Translations under genes and position numbers: made by a program | The notes under the pieces: generated by a model | Database searches by the model: none | Seen by the model: the letters and a program-made list of their open reading frames with translations, nothing else | Told to the model about the DNA's origin: nothing | In this document: positions 12,001-21,921 of the stretch, one piece after another | Layout of the letters: each line of letters starts with the position of its first letter | Numbering within the stretch: the first letter of the stretch is position 1 | Source of the DNA: Anthopleura xanthogrammica | Lineage: Eukaryota; Cnidaria; Anthozoa; Actiniaria; Actiniidae | DNA: 64,000 nucleotides | Direction of reading: 5' to 3' | Assembly (NCBI GenBank): GCA_964019055.1 | Contig: OZ025224.1 | Coordinates: 8,264,694-8,328,693 of the forward strand

Positions 12001-14317
12001 ACTACCACCCTTTATGTGGTGTTCAAGCTAAAGTAGGTAGAAAACAGTGTTAATATAATTAAGTTTAATTTTTTTATGTGAATAGAGTCTGTTTGATGTA
12101 TAGTTCTCTCTCTGGTTATGAGGATTTTCTCCAGGTTCTCTGGTTTTCCTCCCTCCATAATAATCAATATGTGAGTAGCTTAGATCAAGCGTTGTGTTTT
12201 GTAAATGGTGATTATATAGCTGCAGTAGTGTGTGCAGTCCCTTGTAAAAAGTTAACATTTCAACCTAACAGAAGGTCCTCTTGTAGGGACTAATGGTTTT
12301 AAACTTATAAATAATAGGCATTCTCGAAGAACACTAATAGTAGATAGTTTGAATATAACGGCAAAATCCTATAATAGGAAACTTCTTGGCATCATGAAAT
12401 TACAAAAGTATTGTTATAGTTGACATGAATTTTACTCTAAAACCAATATTTTAATGTATGTAATTCTGCCATATTTATGAGGAGCTGGATTTGAATATAT
12501 TATGTAGAACAATATAACTTTTATACTCTAAACTTGTATCTAGACATTTCTTTTCTAAGATCTCTTTGTTCATTAGTGACCACAAAGAAAAGAGAATAAT
12601 TTAAGGCTTAAATAAATAAAATAGTTATCAGGTAAGATAATGTTGTCTGCCGCCCAAGGGTAAAAACTTGGAAAAAAAACAAGAAAAACTGCTTTATCCA
12701 GGATGTCAAATGTGGAGAACTTTGAAAAAAAATACTAAATTTTTAATTTGTTTTGCACCAGAAGTTCAGACAGGAATAATAAGGTATTATAGGATTCTTT
12801 TTTCTCAATTTTTGAATTGACTTGTCTGTTAGTTGTTGGGTTAAGAAAGTGTTTTCAAAAAATACTAACATTGACTATTATTCAGAATTTATGAAGAAAG
12901 ACATTAACTTGCTTTATTTTTCTGCCAATATTTGCATTTTTGAATTTATTTATTTAAGGAAAAATGACATTTGTATTAAGACAAAACAATATTAAAATTG
13001 CAACAATAAATAACAGAAGTTAATAAAATTATTAAAGGTAAAAATCTTAATTAGTATTGGCAACATAAATATATAAAATAGAAATTGAAAAAAAAATGGA
13101 TGAAATCAGGAAAGATTATATTTTGTGTTCAGTTTTGGAAGAATAAAATGATTATGGAATCATTTTTTAGTTTATAAAATCGTAAGGTTATCCACATACT
13201 ATTTCTAACTCTCTTAATTCTATGAACTTCCTCTTAGCAACAATAAGATGTTCAAAGATTTCATAGAAACAGAAGAATTTAGCATAATGGACCTCAAACA
13301 AATTGTACCAAATTTAAGAAATTTTGCCCTTAAGTATCATGTGCTAGGCAAGTATATTTAATATATATCCACATATATATTTTTCTCAAAATCTCAAGTT
13401 ATAAATCATTGTTTAATCTCAGATATTGCTAGCCTTCAGCTAGGGTTTGCTTCAGCTGTTTGCTAACTTGTCGAGGGCTATGTACACGAGGATAAAATAT
13501 TCAAGATTTTAGCGTCTCTCTAACTATTCCAACGAGGATGAGTAAGACACCTATTTTTTTTAAAGATTTCAAAGATCAAACATGGAAATTTTTAGAAGGT
13601 CTGTCCAACAACTTTTGCATGTATAAACATACATAAAGTTTCTTGGTGTTTCTTGTAATAATGAATAATTTGTATTTTTTCGACCGATTTTAATCTTAAG
13701 TTCTGATATAAGAAATATATATTGAAGAATATTGCGAAATATTGCAGTCGTTTGTGACCCAGATAACCTTATCCCTACAAGAAGTTTAGAGTGGAGTAAA
13801 GATGATATCTCAAGCACTCGCCTTTTTCTACAAAACTTTACCCGTAAAAACTTTAATAAAGGTACTCACTCTTTCACTAACAGCCATATATTTAGACCCA
13901 ATTTCATCTCTCTCAGCTCGAGTGGCTGCTAAAAGATCTTCTAGTCGGCTTACTTCGGATTGAAGCATGCGAGAGTCATCTCCAAGACCACCATACGATG
14001 GAGATGTGCCCGCCATTTTGGGATCAGGCGAGATAGATTTGTTCACAATATCGCGTATTTTAGTCGGAACTGTTGGACTTTTGGTTCCTGGATCACCGTT
14101 TAGATGTTGTTCTTCTAATTTCTGCAAGAAATACAGCAATCGATGTTAATAATCAAGGAGTATTTAGGAGTTTTTAAGAGTACGTTTCTCCACATGTGTT
14201 GTTGTCAACGAGATCAATATTTCGTGGCGTTAATTTTGAAACTTTACAAACCTTGATCACTGAACTTAGACCAGGTTCGGACGAGGTATCATAATGTGAA
14301 CCTCTAAGATAACTCAT
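1..14317 (-). CDS. CROCC: Rootletin (ciliary rootlet coiled-coil protein), 3' end beyond window
   Basis: Structural coiled-coil protein that polymerises into the striated ciliary rootlet and links basal bodies/centrioles. Exons read on the minus strand, 5' to 3': 14317-14252, 14121-13870, 12027-11785, 11354-11271, 10687-10572, 10471-10220, 10126-9985, 9576-9491, 8994-8898, 7951-7467, 7122-6864, 6435-6261, 6019-5121, 4644-4334, 3972-3681, 3446-3258, 2998-2502, 2076-1412, 1052-634 and 167 to the edge. Every junction is GT-AG and all phases agree, giving about 1,898 residues, against about 2,017 for human rootletin. The start MSYLRGSHYD is the first ATG of the first coding exon. Diagnostic stretches are SEVSRLEDLLAATRAERDE, RKLQAYQDGQQRQAQLIQKL, ENALIRLEEEQQRSASLQ, EHARLMELW and LEARRELQQL. 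Two Ser/Pro/Arg-rich, low-helix segments interrupt the heptads (7.7 kb and 2.0 kb), as in the vertebrate protein. No internal stop was found. The C-terminal ~150-200 residues lie outside the window. Confidence 0.96.
291..400 (+). mobile_element. SINE tail copy (intron of rootletin)
   Basis: Contains the core TGTTGGTTCTCCCTTGCCAC, TTTTCTCCGG and GGTTTTCCTCCCCCTCCACA, then a TTCCAATTC end. The same core recurs at 2.2, 2.3, 9.2, 12.1, 43.2 and 43.5 kb, and next to pol III box-like sequence at 53.3-53.7 kb. Confidence 0.65.
1175..1348. mobile_element. MITE-like foldback element, copy 1 (intron of rootletin)
   Basis: ACCTTGGAGAAGTGTTTTCC / CATTTCGGACCACGTGTCAT on the left pairs with ATGACACGTGGTTTGAAATG / GGAAAACATTACACACAAGG on the right. 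An inner AACAAAG arm is also present. A second copy lies at 49101-49272 in the other rootletin gene. Confidence 0.8.
2163..2405 (+). mobile_element. Two tandem SINE tail copies (intron of rootletin)
   Basis: The core (TTTGATGTGTTGTTCTCTCC, GAGGGTTTTTCTCCGGGTTC, GGTTTTCCTCCCTCCACAAA) occurs at about 2163-2275 and again at 2297-2405, separated by AACTTTTTGCACATAAAG. The second copy is slightly diverged. Confidence 0.7.
6071..6240 (+). repeat. ~63-bp dispersed repeat, three tandem copies (rootletin intron)
   Basis: Three near-identical units start CAGATCAAACCCTGAAACAA and continue with CTGGGCTGAT and GGCTAACTCACAG. The same unit occurs at 21.5-21.7, 22.8-22.9 and 25.2-25.3 kb in this orientation and at 28.2 kb inverted. 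It is therefore a dispersed family that also expands in tandem. Confidence 0.8.
7150..7290. mobile_element. Truncated copy of the 48.1-kb MITE-like element
   Basis: GTACTTGGATGAAAATTGG, GAAACTTGGTTAAAC, ATTTTCTTCACAGTCAAAAG and TGGCGGATAAAAATTA correspond to the inverse of 48330-48480. It lies in a rootletin intron. Confidence 0.65.
7985..8240 (+). repeat. (ATC)n/(CAG)n trinucleotide-rich microsatellite in rootletin intron
   Basis: Imperfect ATC trinucleotide array with two short CAG runs (near 8020 and 8221), between exons ending at 8898 and 7951. The Asp- or His-rich frames through it are artefacts. Confidence 0.9.
8444..8704. mobile_element. MITE-like element, copy 1 (rootletin intron)
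   Basis: Starts CCAGCTGATCTGAGAAAAAA, contains AAAACTGAGGTGTCA and its inverse TGACACCTCAGTTTTGCAGT, and ends GATCAACTGG. A close relative lies at 57724-57992 in the same order and orientation. Confidence 0.8.
9200..9330 (+). mobile_element. SINE tail copy (intron of rootletin)
   Basis: Diverged core: GAGTTGAGTTTGTTTGATGT, TTTTTCTCTGAGTTCTCAG and TTTCCTCCCTCCATAAAAAT, followed by ACATGTGAGTTGAG. Confidence 0.6.
9387..9461 (+). repeat. 27-bp tandem repeat, three copies
   Basis: Unit GAGCCCTGTATGGAGAGTGA + AGATAAA, three times, in a rootletin intron. The 27-base period keeps a frame open through it, but there is no splice context. Confidence 0.85.
10888..11072 (+). repeat. ~100-bp imperfect tandem duplication in rootletin intron
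   Basis: Two units share GGGAAGC.AT.TTAA, ATGT..TG, TGTAAGTCA-like text and AGT.ACTACCATATGTTTC-type ends with CCACTCATACGA. A third, inverted fragment (CATATGAGTGAGAAAC) lies just upstream near 10778. Confidence 0.6.
11603..11676. repeat. Short foldback hairpin
   Basis: CAGCTCAATTTGGAGG is mirrored by CCTCCAAATTGAGCTG about 45 bases later; the centre also pairs partly (ATTCTCAGGAGATTGAAATT). Rootletin intron. Confidence 0.7.
12070..12190 (+). mobile_element. SINE tail copy (intron of rootletin)
   Basis: Core TCTGTTTGATGTATAGTTCT, GATTTTCTCCAGGTTCTCTG and GTTTTCCTCCCTCCATAAT. Plus orientation, like the other copies. Confidence 0.6.
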
Positions 14318-14640
14318 TTTTGCATAATCTAATTGAAAAGTTCTTCTTCGATGCCGGCTACTGAACTGTCCTTCTGTTTTGTTCGATCAAGCTTTAGACA
14401 CAGGTCTCCCGCGTTCTTTGTTCGAATTCAGCTGTTTCAACCTGCCGAGCTCCCTTAATTATTCTGACTTCTCAACTGTAATTTTTTCAAAAAAATTCGA
14501 CTCTTAATTGGGCGGATTTGCAAGAAGTTTGTCACCGTTTGGTCTCACGGACCTTCCTTTGACCTAGATCCACAGAAATACTCTACGCACACTATAATGG
14601 ACAGTCAGTACAGAGACGCGACGCGGTAAGATGGATGGAT

Positions 14641-14654
14641 GTTGCTATGGAAAC
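14641..14654. promoter_or_regulatory. X-box (RFX binding motif) upstream of rootletin
   Basis: GTTGCTATGGAAAC fits the RFX consensus RYYNYY-N(1-3)-RRNRAC with a 2-base spacer. It lies 324 bases upstream of the rootletin start codon. RFX factors drive ciliary genes through such sites in animals from worms to mammals, so both position and target fit. Binding is inferred, not shown. Confidence 0.7.
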
Positions 14655-16455
14655 AGGACGCTTGTGCATGTTCAATTAGTGCAAATTGAAGCTGACAAAA
14701 CAAACAGCACCAAACAAGCCTTTTGTTCCATACAAATTTCTATTGTAAAGCAATTTACTGTTATTACTCATTTGTCAAATGCAAAACAAGTATTTGGGTT
14801 CAAATTCTGGTATTTTTCTGTGATTTTTTTCTCCGAAAATGTCGAGCTTCCTAAACTGGAGCCCCACTGCTAGCTCGTCCAATGTGTATTTATGCATATG
14901 TTATTGGCTAAGCCTTCTTTACAAGGCTTACTTGGATCATAGTTTGACACATACGCTTGTAAATACAAGAGTATAGTGTAGTAGAAATTCCAATGTTGTC
15001 AAAACGAGAGAGAAATACGATACACTACTACAAAGTTGCAAAAGATACGAAACTGTCGGGAAACTGTGTCTTTGAGATGTGTTAAATGGGCAATATTGTA
15101 ACTTAATTATATCACTACTGCAAAATTAACATCAAAACACACAAAGTTAACTAAAAGCACAATTCCCAGGAGAATTTTGTTTGTAAATGCACTCTTTTAC
15201 CAAAAATTATTGCGAAAGTTCGAGCCTATCTTTCATCAGACTATAGCAAATGATTATCATTACTGAACAAGACGGGAAAAAATTCATTAATCTGTTAACC
15301 TCTAATTTCTATCCAAGTGGCATCTTTTGAAGCTATTTTGTTCTAAACTGAAGTTGACAGCTGTTTAAGATTGTAATTCGGACGTCAAAATTCGGTCAAA
15401 CGCGAAGAAAAACTCATTCAGGAATTCAAATTTATTTTTAAAAAATTCAAGAAAATTTTTTTATTAGGTGAGTTTGGTTTTTTTGAAAGAAAATTTGGCG
15501 TGTGGAAGCTATTTGTGTGCAAGAAAGCCAGGTAACTGCAGGGAAGCCTGTTAATTGCAGCAATCAAAGCATTCCAGACGGAAACCAATAAAGTTGCAGA
15601 TTTCGAAAGTCATGCAAGTAATTGACAGAAAGTAAGCCAGATTAATGCAAAATCTTTAACCAAAATCTTCATTTTTTTCGCATTTTTTAAAAAAAATTCT
15701 TAGACTATATTTTCTTAAATTGTATCGCAGGTGATCTTGGAAGTTCTTAGAACGGCCTAATTAGCATTGAGGTTCTAACAAAAATACTTAATTTGCCCTG
15801 AAAAATCTTGTTTTGGGCCGGACAGCATTAACAAAAGGGATTAAATTGTAATCCTTTGACATACAGTTGCGGATGAAAAACGGCACAGTCAAATATAAAA
15901 GTTAAAAAGGTGAAAGCTTGGTGATAAACTCGTGTTGTTCTGGGCTTAGCTGGTCTTCTTAGTGAAGTTAGTTATTCAAAAATCTAGGAAAGGGTGTTCA
16001 CACGAACAAGTAAGATTCAACCAAGTTGAGTTTAAGAACAATGGCAAAAAAAAAGAGTCAAGTTGTAATCGAATAAACTTCCTTTAACCTCCTTCATAAA
16101 ATTCAGTTTTTAGTGATAAATAAATCTCTAAACTGTTTCAATCTCAGGTCTGTTTAGGAAGCTTTTCTACTCTTTAAAATATGAAATATTTTGCATCAAA
16201 ACTTACCCAAAATTCAGACGTAGTAAGCCGAAAAAGAAAGTCCTACTCGCGTCGTACTTGTGCTCTTTAGCTTTGATCGAGCTCAGCCGATTTTTGAGTT
16301 CGTTGATCGTTTACAAACAAAAGCGAGTCAACAAAACGCCTCCTCTCATTGGTCAGTTCGTGAGCTTTAAAATCTTGAGGTACAACGCTAGTTACTATAC
16401 TCTCAATTCCAGTCAGTATTTAAAGATTTGATTTGGCAAACACACGCGACTCGGT

Positions 16456-16469
16456 ATCGCCATGGAGAC
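16456..16469. promoter_or_regulatory. Second X-box-like motif
   Basis: ATCGCCATGGAGAC matches the RFX half-sites with a 2-base spacer. It lies about 2.1 kb upstream of the rootletin ATG and 3.1 kb downstream of the candidate alternative first exon, so it could be an enhancer or an internal promoter element. Confidence 0.45.
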
Positions 16470-17462
16470 GAAAGATTTCGTAGCTTCTCGTTCGTAACTG
16501 AAATTATTTTCAGTTTTCATAGAAAAAGTCTTGAGTTTAATCGTTGCTTTACTACGTCTGACATGCATGGTTGAATCAATTATAAAATGCATAGACTCTG
16601 CACAAAGATGGCCAGAAAACATCTCTTAGAGCTAATGCTAAGGAAAAATTAACTCGTCTATGCTCGAAAATTAAGTGAATATTTGATTTTCCAAATTGAT
16701 GTCATGGAAATTATAGCTTTGTGCAATGCAGTTTATTATGACCAAAAGAGTTTCAAATTTTTTACAGTTCATTGCCTTGGGACCTAATGATGCTGTAACG
16801 CAGGTCTATGTCTTGAGCTACTCTATCAGTCCCTATTCATGATAATATTCAAGTTCTTAGTCGGTTGTAGAAATATTTCAACATCTCTTTCCTGTTGCCT
16901 GTGAGGCTAGCACCGTTGAAGTCGAATTTGAATTACAAAATATTTTCATAGTTTTATGGAGCGATTATTAAAATAAATGATGCCATACCTTGGTAATATA
17001 AAATTTCTCTGGTATAAGGTGCAAAAATGAAAGCTGCTAAATGTGAGAGAAGTGTGCAATACTATTCACATCTGAAAAATACGACACACCTTTGATCTTT
17101 GTTGCTCCAAAGTAATTTACTCCTTCAAAATTACCCTAAACAATGTATTCTTTATTCCTTTAGCGTTCTTTTTCATTATCATATTTAGTAGAGTGCTCTC
17201 GGTGCTCGGAGCATGTTATTTTCCAGATTTAACCTGTTTTTCCTGCGCGCCTGCAGAGTTGACAGCTCGAGCTCAAGAAGTCAAGAATTCACAAAAAAAC
17301 TTTGAATTTTTCATAATGTTAGTGCAGGATTTTGTACTGTAAGCAAGGTTGAGCATCCTAAACTAAGTCCAGGGATTAACTATGAAAGGTTCTAGCGATA
17401 AGAAGATCAATACAGATAATTGTATGATCTCCCCAAGCAAAACCCAGCAGCCTTGCGAATCG

Positions 17463-17476
17463 GTTGTCATGGCAAC
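17463..17476. promoter_or_regulatory. Third X-box motif, near-perfect palindrome
   Basis: GTTGTCATGGCAAC is close to the ideal symmetrical RFX site (GTTGCCATGGCAAC, one mismatch) with a 2-base spacer. It stands in otherwise gene-free DNA 3.1 kb upstream of the rootletin ATG. It may be a distal RFX element for rootletin; no other gene starts within 2 kb. Confidence 0.5.
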
Positions 17477-19498
17477 TGTCTCTAAACAAATGGCTAACTT
17501 TATGAATTCAGTTTTTAAACTTTAAAGTCGAAAATTCAGTAGCGACAAATTAATTTTTTTTCCAAGAAACCTCGAAGTAAATCTTGATAAGACCTTTTGG
17601 AAAGCAAAGAGTTTGGTTTTGTGAAAGAAATTGTGGCAAGCTTTCTTTTAAATCGGCTCAAAAGTTGAGTTGTGGATCAGACAAACTTTATGAATAACAT
17701 TTGCAGTCTCAATGCTACACTTAACTTGACAGATAAAATGTCATCATTGAAGTCTCATAATTTTAATAATATAAAAAGAAAAAAGCTTTAGAACTGACAG
17801 TTGCTGGTGTCTTGAAAGCAGACCTCACTATCCTAGTACTTTTAGTCTTTTCTCATTAATAATTGATCAACAACACAACAACTTCGAATAGAATTTCAAC
17901 TTAATTGGTAAAACAGGTCCTGGAGATTGATAATTTTTTGCTGTTTTTTTTTTGGTAGAACATTAATGCAATTTTTTGCAGCAGGAATTCATATTTTAAG
18001 CTTGCCATGTTCAGTACAATATGTAAAAATTATGCTTCAAGAGGCACGATGACAACTAAAGTAATATATATAAACTATAAAACGAAAGATCCCATTTAAT
18101 TATGAACTGCAAAGACATCAAAACCAATGCATAAAAATGTCCAAAAAAACGTTTGGAAAAAAAAATGCAGCAAAAATCCAAGAAAATTATTCTCGTATAT
18201 CTCTGTTATTTTTAACTGAGTTTTAATTATTATTTCTTTAATCTTCAACTTTGAAATTAAATTGGAAAGTTAATTCATTTGCAGGTTGATTGTAATTATG
18301 AATATTCAAAGCAGGTTAATGAATTGAACATAGGTGTGATATAGACTATGAATAATTTCAAAATAAAACGCCATAAATATTGATCAACTCTTCTTCATAT
18401 TTTTTATTTAACCATGCATATTTTTCTCTGTGTTTTCTCCAAAAACCGATAAACAGTTCATAAAGAGAGGTTTTATTTCCAAACAGAGGTTAAACAGTTA
18501 GAAATCTTGCCAAGGTAGATAGAAAAAGAATACTTCCAAGATTACGAAGAAGTTGTCATGGAAAAAAGATCTAACTACTCTGTAGGTGATGGAGAACTCT
18601 AAATGTTGAACTACTTGAAAGTATTTCAAAGAGATTTTTGGAAGGGATTATCAAACTTAGTCGGGAACTTTAAATGAGTTACCTCACCGATAACTTATGC
18701 AAACTTTTAGAAACCAGCTGATATCGATTTTTTTGATGAGGTGAAAATTGTGACCAAGACCGACAAATATAGATGAAATCTGCACTAAAAACAATAAATT
18801 TTTGTACTGAAACGTATTTTTTGCGACAAATTTGATAAAATAATTACCAAACAAGGATTTTAACTTTGCAAAGTTTTGAAGAGTTAGAAATCGAGCAAAA
18901 AAAAAATTTTGTTAATTACTAGGCAAACATTTTTTTTTTCGATTTGATACGATTCCAAACTCGAAATTCTACAGGATATGAGATATGATATTTCGATGCG
19001 TGCTTAATTTCTGATATATTTTCTTGTGTCTAGGATGTCTTTTTTGTGCTAGGTAAAGTTGCGCAATTTATGTATAACATGACAAGCCAAACTGAAAACC
19101 TTGTGCAGCCTGTCTGACCGAAGTAAAGTTGAATCGCGCCTTCGTTCCCACGCAATGTAATGTCCACAAATGTAGAATCTGAATATGCAATCATCTCGAG
19201 TTTGTTTTTACAACAAAGTACACAAAGATACTGATACTGGGTGAAAAGTTATGCAAAGTTAAACTTCGCAAAACTTTTTGCAAGTCGTGAAAGATTTTTT
19301 CACTTTTCGAAATTTGCGCATTTGGGGGTGTTGTCAAAATTCACTTCAACAGTGTTCTTAGATTTTCTTCATGTAAGTTAGGTTAGATACAGCGTCTGTC
19401 TCTACACAGGGCTTAATATTTTAGCTCTTAAGCTCTGCTATCGTTAAAACAGAGTGTTTTTGATCACAACAGAATTCAAAGTACTCGCGCAATCTTAC

Positions 19499-19615
19499 CC
19501 TGATGTTGCGTCCCAGGGATTGGTACCCGATATCTTCATCATCAGATCTTCCTTCGTTCCCATACTTCTCAAAGTCCATGTCAGAATATTTGGGAAAAGT
19601 TGGCGAGTCGTCCAT
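19499..19615 (-). CDS. Candidate alternative first coding exon of rootletin
   Basis: A 39-codon open stretch begins MDDSPTFPKYSDMDFEKY and ends GYQSLGRNIR immediately before a strong donor (AGG|GTAAGA). It is acidic, with no similarity that I recognise. It ends in phase 0, and the next downstream coding exon on this strand with a phase 0 acceptor is rootletin exon 2 (14121-13870). Splicing the two would replace the 22-residue MSYLRG N-terminus with this 39-residue one. No other exon was found in the intervening 5 kb, which favours this reading. It could instead start a separate short gene or a non-coding transcript. Confidence 0.4.
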
Positions 19616-20440
19616 GATCAAGCCCTCTTGTGAGCAGGAACTGACAGCGAGTAGCTTCTTTGATTACTTTAAATCCCTCTATACAGGACGCTATCAATCC
19701 TCGTCTGTCATTGGCTGAGACTTCCAGTGTTTGTTGACGATTACGAATGTCATCAACACCCCATTGTACTCCCTTAGAAGAGGGTAGCTTTAACAATGCT
19801 TAATTGGATCGCGACTGCTCATGAAATGCAATAAATTTGGCGTGTTCAGAGACGATCTACAAACACTCTAATAGACATTAAGTAAATGTTGGCGTTACTG
19901 TCGCTCTGTTATTTCAATTTGATTCCGTGTGATTGTTAATATCTTGAGACTTGTAGAGGATTTAATCGAAGGGTTGCATGAGGTACCGCGACAGCTATCA
20001 GAGCTTGTCTAGGAGCTATGGTAATGGTGTCGGGGTATTCATATCCTTCATCTAGAAGAAAAAGGATCAGTAAACTCATGCCAATCTGAGCAACCATCTG
20101 TCAAGATCCCACGAAGCCCTAAAGTTCACTATTCAAAACGAGAAACTCAGAACTTCAAACTCAAAACAATTTTACAAATTAACCTCATTGTAAGTTGTTA
20201 CACCTACACTTTTTCAGCCAAGCGTAATATGTTAAAACTCATAAGACCATAGTATTGAAAAGGCGCATTGTCTAGGACTTCCTGATGTCACTGCGCTATC
20301 TTGGCTTTTCCCTTTGTGTGTTCGTTTTCGCGTGTTCAAAAGATCACGTCGTTGACACTGATCTATTTATCTATAACACTTCCTTCTTAGCATCTAACGG
20401 ATAGCGGATTATTGCACTGGAAAAATTAACCTTGCTAAAG

Positions 20441-20752
20441 GTTTTAGTAGTGACAAATTCGAAATAATGCTAAAGAACTTTTAAGGATTAGGAAAGAAGC
20501 TAGCGAGTAAACTAGTTTGAGCTGCGTCGGTCAGTGAAGCATATGAATGTTGGAGATGATAGAAGTAACATGATGCAATGATGATAAAAACAAGATATAA
20601 TTTGCTAGCTTTAGTTGTGACAAATTTGAAATCTTGCTAAAGAACTTTAGGAAGCAAAGTAGTGAGTAAACTAGTTTGAGCTGCGTGGGGCACTAGCACA
20701 TTACTCTGCATGTTGGGAATGATAGAAGTAACTTGAACAATGTATGATAAAA
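20441..20752. repeat. Imperfect tandem duplication, ~167-bp unit, two copies
   Basis: Both halves carry, in the same order, TAGT.GTGACAAAT, ATCTTGCTAAAGAACTT-like text, GAGTAAACTAGTTTGAGCTG and ATGATAGAAGTAAC. They differ by small indels and substitutions. No coding potential. Confidence 0.75.
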
Positions 20753-20926
20753 TATATATACTTATTTGAGGTTTCGGACGTTGGTTCTTCGTCGGAGTAA
20801 AAGATTAGAATTTGAAGGTTTAATTTTGATTTTTGCGCGAATATTTTTATTTTTGTAACGAAAAGCAAGCAGAGAATTATTATGTCATTTTATGCGTCCC
20901 GCGCGCACTTTACCCCTTAGCTCTTT

Positions 20927-21146
20927 TTTCAGCAAAGTTTTATGAAGTTAAGCTACATGAATAAGAGAGGCTAGGAAGACTGATTTGTGGTGCATGTACT
21001 TGAAGAGTACGCAGTGTACTGACGCATTTAGACTATTGGTCTTTTTTCAGCAAAAGTTAAGCTACAGGAATAAGTGAGGGAGACTGACTCGTGCGGTGTT
21101 TGTATTTGAAGAGTGCGCAGCGTACTGATGTACTTAGAGGAGTTAG
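20927..21146. repeat. Imperfect tandem duplication, ~110-bp unit, two copies
   Basis: Copies near 20927-21036 and 21039-21146 share CTTTTTTCAGCAAA, GTTAAGCTACA.GAATAAG, GACTGA.T and TTGAAGAGT.CGCAG.GTACTGA. It lies just downstream of the other local duplication, so this spacer has grown by repeated small duplications. Confidence 0.7.
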
Positions 21147-21537
21147 CGCTTGCGTAGTCCATGGTCTTGGGACTGTTTAATGACTTCTAAGCCGTGAAAT
21201 AGTCCCATGGGGTCTATCTTGAAGAGCAAGTACGTGTCATTTGCCAACACAAAGCAATATAAGATAAACCCTGACATTATGTCAAAACAATATTGATGTC
21301 GGGTGTCATTGCATGCGCAATCCAATCCCCAGAAAATGTTCCCAGAAACGCAGTTCTGATACAGTTTGCTTCCTTGCGCATTCTACAGATGGGCAAACTG
21401 AGAACTATCTGGTTAACACAATATGTATGCTTGATTAAAAGATAAAAGCGATGGACGCAAAAGTTATCTGCAATATTGGCCTCTCTCTCCAGTGATCCAT
21501 GAAGCCGAAGGCTTCGTTAACTGTTATCTGACCTAAG

Positions 21538-21718
21538 TCAGGGCATGGCTAACTCACAGATCAAACCCTGAAACAACCTCTGGGTTGATCTAAGTCAGGG
21601 CATGGCTAACTCACAGATCAAACCCTGAAACAACCTCTGGGCTGATCTAAGTCAGGGCATGGCTAACACACAGATCAAACCCTGAAACAACTTATGGGCC
21701 GATCTAAGTCAACTTAGA
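21538..21718 (+). repeat. ~63-bp dispersed repeat, three to four tandem copies upstream of PEX2
   Basis: Same family as 6071-6240: CAAACCCTGAAACAACCTCT, then GGGCTGATCTAAGTCAGGGC and ATGGCTAACTCACAGAT. The cluster ends about 200 bases before the PEX2 start codon. Confidence 0.8.
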
Positions 21719-21921
21719 GATTGAAATTTAATTTAGAATATTGAGTTTTACCAAAGTATAATATTCAAACAGGCAAGATAATTTATTCTATGTGAGCCTG
21801 ATGCGAAAAACATGCCGTTTTTTAAGTTTATAATTCCGTAAAATCCTATTCCATTCCATTCTATTCCGTTTAACCTCTTAAACAAGGCAACCGCGCAGCC
21901 CTGGGTTCCCAAGAGAAAAAC

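Larger units (their letters stand above)
14655..19498. other. Gene-free upstream region of rootletin
   Basis: AT-rich spacer with no ORF showing exon-like borders or recognisable protein similarity. Apart from the two X-box motifs it shows only poly-A/T runs. It would form the first intron if the exon at 19.5 kb is spliced to rootletin. Confidence 0.6.

Noticed and set aside
16413..16622. 69-residue minus-strand frame
   Set aside because: No similarity and no exon-like borders; the X-box-like site is its only notable feature.
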